Below, one piece after another: positions 34,403-43,367 of a stretch of 48,355 nucleotides of DNA. Position numbers and translations under genes: made by a program. The notes under the pieces are model-generated. The model worked only from the letters and a program-made list of their open reading frames with translations, had not been told where the DNA came from and searched no databases. Source of the stretch: Tidjanibacter sp. Lineage in GTDB: Bacteria; Bacteroidota; Bacteroidia; Bacteroidales; Rikenellaceae. The stretch's first letter is position 1. Every line of letters begins with the position of its first letter. Where the stretch lies: positions 1 through 48,355 of the forward strand of contig JAGBGK010000012.1 in assembly GCA_017936005.1 (NCBI GenBank). The letters are read 5' to 3'.

Positions 34403-36058
34403 CTATTTCCACTCTTTGTATTGAGTAACCGCTTTGTTGCCGTCCAACTCATCCTGTGGCAGGGGCACACGGTAGAGCCTCTCCTCAAAGTAGCGAGTTC
34501 GGTCGTCGCACTCGATGTAGGTGTATTTGTAGGAGGTTTCGCTCATCTGCTCCACTGCGAGGCCGTGGGTACGGTAGTTGGAGAACTCGGTGTGAGCCCT
34601 CTTCCAACGGCGCATATCCCAATAGTATTGACCCTCGTAGGCAAGTTCTACCTTGCGCTCACGATAGATAGCATTGATGAGTTCGTCGCCCCTCTTGTTG
34701 ATTGCAGGCAGACCAACCCTTGCACGTACCTCATTAAGAGCAGCACGGGCATTCTTCTCACCATCGGCATCCGAGCCTTTGGCCGAAGCCTCTGCATAGT
34801 TGAGGAGTACCTCGGCATAGCGAATGGCAATCCAAGGTTGCAGACTGCGCGAGTAGGCAGTCAGGTCGTGACTCTCGTCAACGAGTTTGCGAAGGAAATA
34901 GCCCGTAACGGTTTTACCCTCATTGGTAGGCTTCTGGCGCCACATCATAAAGCCATCAACACCACCCTCAAAAGGCTCGATTTTACGGCCCTTCCAGTCG
35001 GAACCATTATAGAGTATGGTCGCCGCAAAGCGAGGCTCCAAAAGTTCATAGGGGGGGATTTCAGTGGTGCCCTCGGTGGTGTGCCACTTACTCCAATCGG
35101 CATAGCCACCGGTGGCCAACTCATAGCTCTCAACCATCTCCTGAGTGGGGTTACCAAGCGCGCCCAACACACGGCCGGGGTCGCCACCGGGAGTGAAGTT
35201 ATCGTCGAAGTTGTGGGTTACACCCTCCTTGTTGTACTCATACTCCAAGATGGATTCGGTGTTACCCTGTGCTTTGGTCTTCGACCACGCATCGGCATAT
35301 TTATCTGTCAGTTCAAAGCCACCCTCGTCAATAACTGTCTTGGCAGCCTTGGCGGCCTTATCCCAGCGCTCGGCATAGAGCATAGCCCTCGATTGGAGAG
35401 CCAGCGCAGCCCACTTGGTCAAGCGGCCCGTTGCACTCGCCTCTGGCAGGTTGTTGGCAGCAAAGTCGAGGTCATCCTCCACAAAGTCCCAACCAGCCTT
35501 CTCGGTCGAGAGGGCCTTGTTGGCGGCAATCTCCTGCATATTGTAGTCGTAGATAATAACCTCCTTGTAGCGTTTCATCAACTCAAAGTAGACAAAGCCA
35601 CGGAAGAATCTCACCTCTGCCGACAAACGAACAAAGTCGGCTTCCGAGAAATTAGACTTATACTCGTGTAGGCTACTGAGTGCCTGATTGAGCGATGCGA
35701 GTTTACCATAGCACCAGCCCCAATTACCAAGATAATAGGACGCCGTGCTGGCTGCTACGTTACCATAGGAGAGCTCATTGGCGAACCACATATGTACGTT
35801 CTGTTTATCGCTACCATATTTGAGCACATCGGTCATACCCTCCGAGAGGCCCACTGCCGTCTGTGCGGTATCGAACTGACCGAGAGCATCGATTATGTGG
35901 TCGAAACTGTTGATGTTGAGTTCGGCATACTCAGCCTTGCTCCAAATCAACTTGTCGGACACCCTATCCGTTGGGTCGGTGTCCAGAAAATCCGAGCAGG
36001 AGGTCAAACAAAAAGCCCCCGCCAGAATGAGTGTCAGTTTCAAAAATATCTGTTTCAT
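34403..36058 (-). CDS. SusD/RagB family glycan-binding lipoprotein (block A)
   Basis: 551 residues, lipoprotein signal MKQIFLKLTLILAGAFCLTSC followed by the family start SDFLDTDPTDRVSDKLIWS. Helical TPR-like segments include LSAEVRFFRGFVYFELMKRY and ALQSRAMLYAERWDKAAKAA. The C-terminal set AIRYAEVLLNYAEASAKG, ALNEVRARVGLP, YRERKVELAYEGQYYWDMRRWKR and VPLPQDELDGNKA is typical. It partners the SusC encoded 37 bases upstream and captures the glycan fragments made by the block A enzymes. Intact and full length. Confidence 0.97.
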   Translation of the reverse strand: MKQIFLKLTLILAGAFCLTSCSDFLDTDPTDRVSDKLIWSKAEYAELNINSFDHIIDALGQFDTAQTAVGLSEGMTDVLKYGSDKQNVHMWFANELSYGNVAASTASYYLGNWGWCYGKLASLNQALSSLHEYKSNFSEADFVRLSAEVRFFRGFVYFELMKRYKEVIIYDYNMQEIAANKALSTEKAGWDFVEDDLDFAANNLPEASATGRLTKWAALALQSRAMLYAERWDKAAKAAKTVIDEGGFELTDKYADAWSKTKAQGNTESILEYEYNKEGVTHNFDDNFTPGGDPGRVLGALGNPTQEMVESYELATGGYADWSKWHTTEGTTEIPPYELLEPRFAATILYNGSDWKGRKIEPFEGGVDGFMMWRQKPTNEGKTVTGYFLRKLVDESHDLTAYSRSLQPWIAIRYAEVLLNYAEASAKGSDADGEKNARAALNEVRARVGLPAINKRGDELINAIYRERKVELAYEGQYYWDMRRWKRAHTEFSNYRTHGLAVEQMSETSYKYTYIECDDRTRYFEERLYRVPLPQDELDGNKAVTQYKEWK

Positions 36059-36095
36059 ATCTTTTGTTCTTATTTTTTGCGGTTAGACTTTTCGT

Positions 36096-39000
36096 TTAGA
36101 AGGTAATCGAAACACCGCCCATAAAGGTCCTCTGCTGGGGATAGTATCCGTTGTTCACACCGGGCGACTCTGGGTCGATACCCTCGGGCAGACCGCTAAG
36201 GGTAAAGAGGTTTGCGCCCTCTACATACACCCTAAGGTTGTCCAAACCTACCTTCTTGCACACGTTCACAGGAACGGTGTAGCCCAATTGGAGCGATTTG
36301 AGGCGGAGGTACTTACCGTCCCTAAACCAGAAGGTCGAAGCCAAACCGTTGTTGTTGGTCGGAGCGTTCATTGTCAGACGAGGATATTCTGCATTTTTAT
36401 TGTCGGGCCTCCAAGCTCCCTCAATCAAATAGACAGGCGAGTTGCCACCTTCCTTGAATGTCTCGGTAAAGATGGTGTTGTCGTCCATACCATTACTATA
36501 TGTACCCGTCAGCGAAATATCAAACATAGCTGCGCCAATAATCAAGGCCGACATATCAAAGTTTCTCCAACCCATCGAGAGGTTCAAACCTGCGGTAAAT
36601 TTGGGCCTATTGCTACGGCCCGAGAAAGCCTTGTCCTCGTAGTCGATAATACCGTTACCCGAGAGGTCAACATATTTGATATCACCAACCCTCGGGCGCT
36701 GTTCCCAAGGCCAGGGGGAGTTATCAATCTCCTCCTCGCTCTGGTAGAGGCCATCGGCAATCCATCCCAACATTGCGCCCAACTCCTGACCTGCATAGCA
36801 TTGGTAGTCGGGGATGTTGGGTTTGTCGGTATATTTAATCCAGCGGCCCTTGGCATAGGTTACGTTCAGGGCAGTATTCACCCACATTGCATTGGCACCA
36901 CTACCAATAGTGTTGTGGTGAGTGAGCACCACCTCGACACCTCTACTATCCTGCTCGCCAAAGTTCTCAATCGAGGGGTAGTATCCACCCATCGAAGGAG
37001 GATAGGAGCCGCCCATATAGGTCAGCATATCGTAGGTGTGGGTGTAGAACACGTCAAACTCAACTCCCAACAAGCCGCCCCACATCGAAGCATCAAAACC
37101 GATGTTGTAGGAGCGAGTACGAGCCCAAGTGAGGTTCAAGTTAGCCACACCGTCGATGCCCATAGTATTGTAGCGGTTGCCGGCCAAATAGACGGGAGTG
37201 CCCTGCGAATAGGTATTCAGATAGGAGTAGGCCGATACATTATCCACACCTACCTCACCCACCGAAGCCCTCAGTTTGAGGTTGGTGAGCCAATCTTTGC
37301 TATCTTCCATCCACTCCTCTTCGCTCACACGCCAACCCATAGAGGCTGCGGGGAAGAAACCCCAACGTTTGCCGTCCACGTTACCGGTGAACTTGTAGCT
37401 ACCATCGTAACGGCCCGAAAGTTCAAGGAGGTATTTACCTGCGTAGTCGTAGCGCAAGCGGCCCACAAAACCCATCTGGCGAGTCAAACCACTCGCACCA
37501 CCGATGGGGCTGTCGTCGGGGGTTGCAAAACCCAACTCGGGAAGTTCCACAAAGGGAAGGTCTTTACCATAGGAGGCTATCTGTCGGTAGTCATACTGCC
37601 TCATCTCGCCCACAACCATAGCATCAATATTGTGATCCTCGGCGATGGTGGTGACATATTGCAGTTGTGCATTACCCAGCAGCGAGGTGGCACTATAAAC
37701 GCCCTCTCCGAGGGTGTTATAGGTATTACCCCTCACATCAACCATCTCTTTGTAAATCATATCGGTTGTACCATCGGTAGGCACGGTTGCCAACATCACA
37801 TAGTAGGGAGTTGCCAAAATCTTACTCAGCGAGTAGCCGTGGTCAAACGAGCCCATCACCCTTGCAGTGAGGCCCTTAACGAAGGGTACCTTATACTCCA
37901 ATTCGAGGTTGGTCTGTACCTCATAGCCGCGGTTGCGGTTGTAGCCCGACTGTTCGATGGCTGCGATGGGCGACACATAGTTCACGTTGTGCGCAATCGC
38001 AGTGGGGAGTCCCTGCCAAGTTTTGGGCAGATAGGGGTGCATTGCGATAGTCTGGCGAGCGATACTCATCCAACCATCACCTGCCACATCACCCGCAGCA
38101 AAGCCTGGGTTGCTCTTATTGTCCATACCTGCGGCCAAGTTGAGCGACAGTTTAAGGTCTTTGGTAATCTGCGAGGTTACATTACTACGAAGATTATATT
38201 TCTCATAGGTAAACGAAGATATGTTACCCTGCTGGTTGAGGTAGCCAATGGAGGTAAAGTAGCGAAGTTTATCCGTTCCGCCTTGTGCGGTAACATTGTG
38301 TTTGTAGTTGACACCCGTGCCAAACACCTCGCCAACCCAATCGGTATCGGCCCAACCGTCCGAGTCATCGCCATTCTTCATCAACTCCACCTGTGCTTTG
38401 GTAAACAAGGTGGGATAGCCGTCCATCTCGCACGCCATATTATAGTAGGTAGCAAACTGCTCGGCATTGAGGAATTTGGGATAGTTGGCGTTCTGGGAGA
38501 TACCAACCGAGCCTGTATAGTTGAGTTGGTTCTTACCCTCCTGACCGCTCTTGGTGGTTACGATAATCACACCACCGGCACTATTCAAACCATACACCGA
38601 AGCTGCCGCAGCATCTTTCAACACCGAGATACTTGCAATATCATTGGGGTTCACGTCGTCAATCTTACGAGGCACACCATCCACGATGTAGGTTACGCCA
38701 TAGTAGGAACCACGCACCGTCAGCGAAGCACCATCCATACCAGGCTCACCAGACTCCTGCACCGAAGCGATACCTGCAACACGACCACCCAGAAGGCTCG
38801 ACACATTGGTCGAAGGTGCCTTTGCAAGTTCGTCGCCATCAATGGCCGAAATCGATGCCGTCATACTCGACTTACGCTGTGCGCCATAGCCCACAACCAC
38901 AACATCGTCAATAACATCGGCACCGGCCTTCATGACAACATCAATCTTGCTACGACCAGCCATAGGCTCTCTGTGGTCGTCCATACCGAGGTAGGAGTAG

Positions 39001-39242
39001 AACAACACCACCTCATCGCCCTTCATTGTTTTGGGCACCGAGAGGGTGTAGTAGCCATTGATGTCAGTGGAGGTACCAATGGTGGTATTCTCAACCACAA
39101 CGGTAACGCCTACAATAGGCTCGCCACTATCGTCTTTGACCGTACCGCTCACCTTCAATTGGGCAAACACACCAGTTGAACAGAGCAGTAGCGTCAACAG
39201 CAACAAGCCTTTCCTTAAAAATGTACTTGTCGAATTACACAT
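36096..39242 (-). CDS. SusC/RagA TonB-dependent outer-membrane transporter (block A)
   Basis: 1048 residues with signal peptide ending TGVFAQ (about residue 28), a regulatory-like domain (VSGTVKDDSGEPIVGVTVVV), the TonB-proximal DDVVVVGYGAQRKSS (112-126) and plug signature LKDAAAASVYGLNSAGGV. The beta-barrel ends with GGVSITF. It transports hexosamine-containing oligosaccharides into the periplasm, judging by the neighbours. It begins 49 bases after the epimerase stop. The 12 bases TTTTTGCGGTTA precede its start and also that of the SusD gene. A very long open frame on the opposite strand is a codon-usage shadow. Confidence 0.97.
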   Translation of the reverse strand: MCNSTSTFLRKGLLLLTLLLCSTGVFAQLKVSGTVKDDSGEPIVGVTVVVENTTIGTSTDINGYYTLSVPKTMKGDEVVLFYSYLGMDDHREPMAGRSKIDVVMKAGADVIDDVVVVGYGAQRKSSMTASISAIDGDELAKAPSTNVSSLLGGRVAGIASVQESGEPGMDGASLTVRGSYYGVTYIVDGVPRKIDDVNPNDIASISVLKDAAAASVYGLNSAGGVIIVTTKSGQEGKNQLNYTGSVGISQNANYPKFLNAEQFATYYNMACEMDGYPTLFTKAQVELMKNGDDSDGWADTDWVGEVFGTGVNYKHNVTAQGGTDKLRYFTSIGYLNQQGNISSFTYEKYNLRSNVTSQITKDLKLSLNLAAGMDNKSNPGFAAGDVAGDGWMSIARQTIAMHPYLPKTWQGLPTAIAHNVNYVSPIAAIEQSGYNRNRGYEVQTNLELEYKVPFVKGLTARVMGSFDHGYSLSKILATPYYVMLATVPTDGTTDMIYKEMVDVRGNTYNTLGEGVYSATSLLGNAQLQYVTTIAEDHNIDAMVVGEMRQYDYRQIASYGKDLPFVELPELGFATPDDSPIGGASGLTRQMGFVGRLRYDYAGKYLLELSGRYDGSYKFTGNVDGKRWGFFPAASMGWRVSEEEWMEDSKDWLTNLKLRASVGEVGVDNVSAYSYLNTYSQGTPVYLAGNRYNTMGIDGVANLNLTWARTRSYNIGFDASMWGGLLGVEFDVFYTHTYDMLTYMGGSYPPSMGGYYPSIENFGEQDSRGVEVVLTHHNTIGSGANAMWVNTALNVTYAKGRWIKYTDKPNIPDYQCYAGQELGAMLGWIADGLYQSEEEIDNSPWPWEQRPRVGDIKYVDLSGNGIIDYEDKAFSGRSNRPKFTAGLNLSMGWRNFDMSALIIGAAMFDISLTGTYSNGMDDNTIFTETFKEGGNSPVYLIEGAWRPDNKNAEYPRLTMNAPTNNNGLASTFWFRDGKYLRLKSLQLGYTVPVNVCKKVGLDNLRVYVEGANLFTLSGLPEGIDPESPGVNNGYYPQQRTFMGGVSITF

Positions 39243-39291
39243 AACTTTGTTTTTGCGGTTAATTTAATTTAGTATTTCTATTGTTTGTCTA

Positions 39292-40470
39292 TTACTTTGC
39301 AATCTCTTCGGCCAACCCGGCAGCCATCATCAGCATACGAGGAACGTGGAAGGGGCCCTTGAAGATATTACCCTTGGCGGGCTGTGCCACGCTACCGTCC
39401 CTGTGGAGATAGCCATACCACTCGCCCATCTCGTGGTCCTTCAAATGTGCATAGGCCCACTCGTGAGCCTTGCGGTGGAGGGCAAGGTATTTTTCATCAC
39501 CCGTGGCCTCATAGCAATACAAGGCTCCGATGATGGCCTCACACTGTGGCCACCAGAACTTCATATCCTGCGAGTAGTCCTGTGGGGGGAAACCCTTACA
39601 ATCGCGGAAGTTGATAATGCCGCCATACTCGTTGTCCCAGCCCCACTCCCAGGCCCAATCAAAAATCGTCAGACCGATGCGAGTGAGTCTTTCATCCCAA
39701 CCCCTACGTTTGGCCTCGGCAAGGATAAACCAAGCCGTTTCGATGCAGTGACCAGGGTTGATGGTACGACCTGCACAGGTATCAATCAGTTCACCCTCTG
39801 GGCCAACCATCTCCAACACTGTCTTATACTCCTCATTCATCAAGTAACGCTCTATGTCGTTGATGGAGGAGTCAATCTGCTCGTCCAACTCGGGAGCATC
39901 AATAACCTCCTTCAACACTGCCGCCACGTTAATCAATATCATCGTAATGGAGTGTCCCCTACCCTGCACGGTGGTTTTGGGTTCGAGGAAGCCGGGGGTG
40001 GAGAGCATACGTTTCATCGCCCTGAACACCTCCAAAGCCTTCTGTGCATACTCCACGCTACCCGTTGCTTTTGCATACTCGGCCATAGCAATAGCGGCAA
40101 AGCTCTCCGAGAACACATAGCGACGTTTCTGCACCGGCGCGCCCTCAGCCGTTACGGTAAAGAACATATGGCCATCGGCATCCACACAGTGTTTCTCAAT
40201 GAAGTCGATGGCACTCTTGGAGGCTTGGAGCCACTCCTCGTTCTTCTCCACAAGGTTATAGGCAGCAGCTGCGGTCCAACCCCAGCGACCTTGAAACCAC
40301 ACCGATTTGGTGGTGTCCATAAGAGTTCCGTCCCTATCCACACAGGTATAGATACCTCCATTCTTCCTATCCACACCATTCTTCATCCAGAAAGGCATCA
40401 CATCCTCCACCAACTCCTTGCGGTAGAGGTCTGCACACTCTCTCAAATATTGTTTCTGTTCGTTTGTCAT
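39292..40470 (-). CDS. N-acylglucosamine 2-epimerase family protein
   Basis: 392 residues, cytoplasmic, an (alpha/alpha)6 barrel. The family interconverts GlcNAc and ManNAc, or in cellobiose-epimerase members glucose and mannose units. Visible motifs are SVWFQGRWGWTAAAAY, RGHSITM (His173), NPGHCIETAWF (His241) and the C-terminal KGPFHVPRML (His375). The His241/His375 pair matches in spacing the two catalytic histidines of known GlcNAc epimerases. Length fits the family. It lies between the MFS porter and SusC in block A, so it probably routes imported ManNAc or a related sugar into the hexosamine pathway. No sialidase or neuraminate lyase is visible in the window, so a sialic-acid role is not shown. 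Confidence 0.9.
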   Translation of the reverse strand: MTNEQKQYLRECADLYRKELVEDVMPFWMKNGVDRKNGGIYTCVDRDGTLMDTTKSVWFQGRWGWTAAAAYNLVEKNEEWLQASKSAIDFIEKHCVDADGHMFFTVTAEGAPVQKRRYVFSESFAAIAMAEYAKATGSVEYAQKALEVFRAMKRMLSTPGFLEPKTTVQGRGHSITMILINVAAVLKEVIDAPELDEQIDSSINDIERYLMNEEYKTVLEMVGPEGELIDTCAGRTINPGHCIETAWFILAEAKRRGWDERLTRIGLTIFDWAWEWGWDNEYGGIINFRDCKGFPPQDYSQDMKFWWPQCEAIIGALYCYEATGDEKYLALHRKAHEWAYAHLKDHEMGEWYGYLHRDGSVAQPAKGNIFKGPFHVPRMLMMAAGLAEEIAK

Positions 40471-40508
40471 ATCAGTCTAAAAAAATGTATGATTGTGCGT
40501 GTGTCTGT

Positions 40509-41921
40509 TTATTTCTTGTTTTGTTTGGTCCAATAAGCCTCAATTTCTTCCAACGAACGACCCGTGGTTTCGGGCACAAGGCGCCACATAATGAGCATAT
40601 AAGGAACGCACATTGCGGCGAAGAGGAAGAAGGTTCCCGACTGGCTCCAACCCAACAACACAGGAGTGAGTTGGCCAATAAGGTAGGTACCAATCCAGAG
40701 AGCAAAACCTGCAATACTCATTGCCCTGCCACGTACGCTGTTGGGGTACATCTCGCTCAACAGCACAAACACGATGGCCGAAATTGAAATTGCGCAGCAG
40801 AATACATACAGCAAGAAGAAGGTGAGCATAAAGCCGTTACCGAGGCCCAACTGTGCACCCCATTGGAAGTAGGTCGCAATGGCCAAAAGGCAGATAATCA
40901 TACCCGACACGCCCCAATAGATGAGTTGTTTACGGCCCACCTTATCGATGATAAACACAGCCAAAATGGTTGTTACCATATTTACCACACCCACCAGCAC
41001 GGTGGAGAACATCGGGTCATCAAAACCTGCCTCAGAGAAAATCTTGGGGCCATAGTAGAGCACTGCATTCACGCCCATAAATTGGCCCAAAATGGCAATA
41101 GCACTACCAATGAGCACAGCCTTGAATATACCGGGCTTGAGAATATCACGCCAACTGCCCTTACTCTCACCACCCATCGACTCCTCGGTGGTGGCAATCT
41201 CTGCTTTGGCATCAGCCTCGGTGGGATAGATACGTCCATACACCTGTGCCGCACGGTCGAGTTTCTTGTTTACAACAAGCCACTTGGGGCTCTCCGGAAT
41301 GAAGAAAATAATCACAAAGAAGAGCAGAGCCGGCAGGGTTTCACTACCCAACATACCCCTCCAAGCCTCCGAATTGAACATCCTTTCCCACAAGGATAAA
41401 TCGCCCATCAACTCCGGATTCACACCCGAATCAATAGCCCAATTGGCCAAGTAGGCCAACAAAAATCCAATCGTTACGGCCAACTGATAGAGCGACACAA
41501 GGGTGCCACGCACCTTCGCAGGTGACACCTCCGAAATGTAGATGGGCGACACGATAGACACGATGCCGATACCTACACCACCAATAATACGATAGGCAAC
41601 AAGTTGGTCGAAGTTACCACACACGGCACATCCAATGGCCGAAATGCTGAACAAGGCCGCCGAAATGAGCATTGTGAGCTTACGGCCAAGTTTATCACTC
41701 ATAGCACCAGCCACCGCTACACCGCAAATGGAGCCAATCAGAGCGCAGCCAACATACCAGCCCTCCCTCATATCCGACAGCGCAAACTGTCCTTTAACCA
41801 TCTCCGTAGTGCCCGAAATCACGGCCGTATCATAGCCAAAGAGAATGCCTCCTATGGCCGCAACTATGGCCATAAAGACGACATAACCCATATTCATTTT
41901 ATTACTTGCAGATTTTATCAT
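40509..41921 (-). CDS. MFS sugar porter (sugar/H+ symporter)
   Basis: 470 residues with 12 hydrophobic segments. Sugar-porter signatures are all present: GYDTAVISG in segment 1, SDKLGRKLTM in loop 2-3, RIIGGVGIGIVSIVSPIYISE in segment 4-5, PESPKWLV after segment 6, DKVGRKQLIYWG in loop 8-9 and PETTGRSLEEIEAYW at the end. It resembles the xylose/galactose symporter group, but the order in the operon suggests a hexosamine monosaccharide. It would move sugars released in the periplasm across the inner membrane. It starts 37 bases after the DUF4434 stop and is followed by the epimerase, consistent with import then epimerisation. Confidence 0.93.
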   Translation of the reverse strand: MIKSASNKMNMGYVVFMAIVAAIGGILFGYDTAVISGTTEMVKGQFALSDMREGWYVGCALIGSICGVAVAGAMSDKLGRKLTMLISAALFSISAIGCAVCGNFDQLVAYRIIGGVGIGIVSIVSPIYISEVSPAKVRGTLVSLYQLAVTIGFLLAYLANWAIDSGVNPELMGDLSLWERMFNSEAWRGMLGSETLPALLFFVIIFFIPESPKWLVVNKKLDRAAQVYGRIYPTEADAKAEIATTEESMGGESKGSWRDILKPGIFKAVLIGSAIAILGQFMGVNAVLYYGPKIFSEAGFDDPMFSTVLVGVVNMVTTILAVFIIDKVGRKQLIYWGVSGMIICLLAIATYFQWGAQLGLGNGFMLTFFLLYVFCCAISISAIVFVLLSEMYPNSVRGRAMSIAGFALWIGTYLIGQLTPVLLGWSQSGTFFLFAAMCVPYMLIMWRLVPETTGRSLEEIEAYWTKQNKK

Positions 41922-41958
41922 TACTTTTCCCTTTTAATTGTATTACCACTCACTCGTT

Positions 41959-43056
41959 CTATTTAATGTCGAAATACTCCTTGTAGCGGTTATAGAGGTG
42001 GCCCGCTTGGAGGTAGGAAGATTGGGGCGAGAGGAAGTGGGAAAACTCAAAGGTTATGGCCTTGTCGTAACCCGCCCTTTGGGCTGCTTCGAGTTTCATA
42101 CGCAGTTTATCAAACTTGATGGGTAGGAACCTGATGGGCATATCCCTATCGAAAGTCTCAGCATTGGTCCAGCACTGCATACCATAGCGGTCTGCAAGTT
42201 TTTTATTCACCGAGAAGAAGGCATCCAACTCGTTATAGTCGATGTGGCCATCCTGGAATGCACACGCATCCACAACATCGTGGATACCATCAAAAATCTC
42301 GTTCCACTCCCTTTCGTGCTCGGCCACGCTAACAGCATCAGCATTGGTCAGATTGTTGGTACCCATAATGGCTTTTTTGCCGTCAATCCAAGGCGAAATG
42401 AAGGTGGGCAGGCCGCCCGAAACATCCTTACACTGCTTACCCATCGCGTGGAAAGCACCAATGGCACCTTTGGTCTTGCGGCTAATCTCGCCGGAGATAT
42501 ACCAACCGCCAAAGACATCTTTGTATTTCTCGCCATACTTCTCCCAAACCTCGTCGATAACATATTTGTTATCCTCAATCTCCCAACTCAAATCGCCGGT
42601 ATCCCAATACTTACCCGAGTCGTAGAGACCGAACCAAAACTTCATACCGTGCTTACGAGCCAGGCGAAGGAACATATCCACAAGGTCAACGGAAGGCATA
42701 TAGCACCCCTTACCCAACAGATATTTTGAAGGATAGGTAATAAACTTGCGGTAGCCGGAGCGAATCATAATCACCGTATCAATACCAATGGCCTTCATAT
42801 TGGCAAAGTCGGCATCCCACTCCTTCTCGCCCCAATTCTGGTGGGGTATGTCGTGGGAAATCTCATCGAGGAAGGTACCCGTAATTTTCAGTGCATTGCC
42901 CTTCGGAACAAGCAGTCCACTCTCGCTACGAGAGTAGTCGGCACCCAAGGCCTCCTCCACCCTCTCGGCACCCTTAGCCACGCCCGAAGGCACCAAGGCT
43001 GCTGCACCAACGGCGGCGGTTGTTTTGAGAAAATCTCTTCTGGAAAAGTTTTTCAT
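41959..43056 (-). CDS. DUF4434-type Tat-exported glycoside-hydrolase-like protein
   Basis: About 365 residues from the ATG at 43056; an ATG two codons upstream (43062) is equally possible. A twin-arginine signal (SRRDFLKTTAAVGAAALVPSG) indicates folded export to the periplasm. The body resembles DUF4434 TIM-barrel proteins: ITGTFLDEISHDIPHQNWG, IGIDTVIMIRSGYR, KFWFGLYDSG, FGGWYISGEISRK and AITFEFSHFLSP. The GGWYISGEI stretch has a Glu in a position often catalytic in such barrels. It is the first gene of block A, right after the divergent promoter. Likely a periplasmic hydrolase acting on imported oligosaccharides; substrate unknown. Confidence 0.82.
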   Translation of the reverse strand: MKNFSRRDFLKTTAAVGAAALVPSGVAKGAERVEEALGADYSRSESGLLVPKGNALKITGTFLDEISHDIPHQNWGEKEWDADFANMKAIGIDTVIMIRSGYRKFITYPSKYLLGKGCYMPSVDLVDMFLRLARKHGMKFWFGLYDSGKYWDTGDLSWEIEDNKYVIDEVWEKYGEKYKDVFGGWYISGEISRKTKGAIGAFHAMGKQCKDVSGGLPTFISPWIDGKKAIMGTNNLTNADAVSVAEHEREWNEIFDGIHDVVDACAFQDGHIDYNELDAFFSVNKKLADRYGMQCWTNAETFDRDMPIRFLPIKFDKLRMKLEAAQRAGYDKAITFEFSHFLSPQSSYLQAGHLYNRYKEYFDIK

Positions 43057-43127
43057 AGACATTCAGGTTTTATTTATAGTTTTATTATCACATTTCGGCC
43101 ATTGACCTACACAACTTTTTATCGCAT

Positions 43128-43158
43128 CAAAAATAAAAATTATGATTTAACAAAACAA
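43128..43158 (-). promoter_or_regulatory. block A promoter
   Basis: On the minus strand TTG (43156-43158), 20 bases, TATTTTTG (43128-43135). Expected start near 43121, leader about 65 bases before the DUF4434 gene. Faces away from the ROK promoter in a 305-base divergent region that is otherwise AT-rich and without ORFs. Confidence 0.7.
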
Positions 43159-43288
43159 CAATAATAACACTAATTGATTTATTTTATTAATTGCCCCTCA
43201 AAACCTTTCACAATAACCTACTATACAATAATTTGCAAATCACACACCCACATTCAATTTCTAAATCATTTTATAATTTAACGAGCTA

Positions 43289-43320
43289 TTTGGGATGTAT
43301 AAAATAAATTTATAACTTTG
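43289..43320 (+). promoter_or_regulatory. ROK regulator promoter
   Basis: TTTG (43289-43292), 20 bases, TAACTTTG (43313-43320), an exact Bacteroides-type promoter. Expected start near 43327, leader about 40 bases. Confidence 0.75.
43298..43314. promoter_or_regulatory. possible operator inside the ROK promoter
   Basis: Inverted repeat TATAAA-5-TTTATA lying between the -33 and -7 boxes. Position fits autoregulation, but AT-rich palindromes arise easily by chance. Confidence 0.3.
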
Positions 43321-43367
43321 TGGGCAACAAACACACATTAAACAAACAACATTCATAGCCTCCTAAA

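Noticed and set aside
36288-39179. Very long open frame on the plus strand opposite the block A SusC gene
   Set aside because: It lies wholly within a certain SusC gene, has no domain or signal sequence, and reflects the codon usage of the true strand. The same applies to the long plus-strand frames over 33182-35671, 5020-5982 and 11506-12954.
39292-40470. Sialic-acid catabolism cluster (epimerase plus sialate O-acetylesterase)
   Set aside because: No sialidase, neuraminate lyase or ManNAc kinase is visible. The epimerase and acetylesterase belong to different transcription units, so the claim is not supported within this window.
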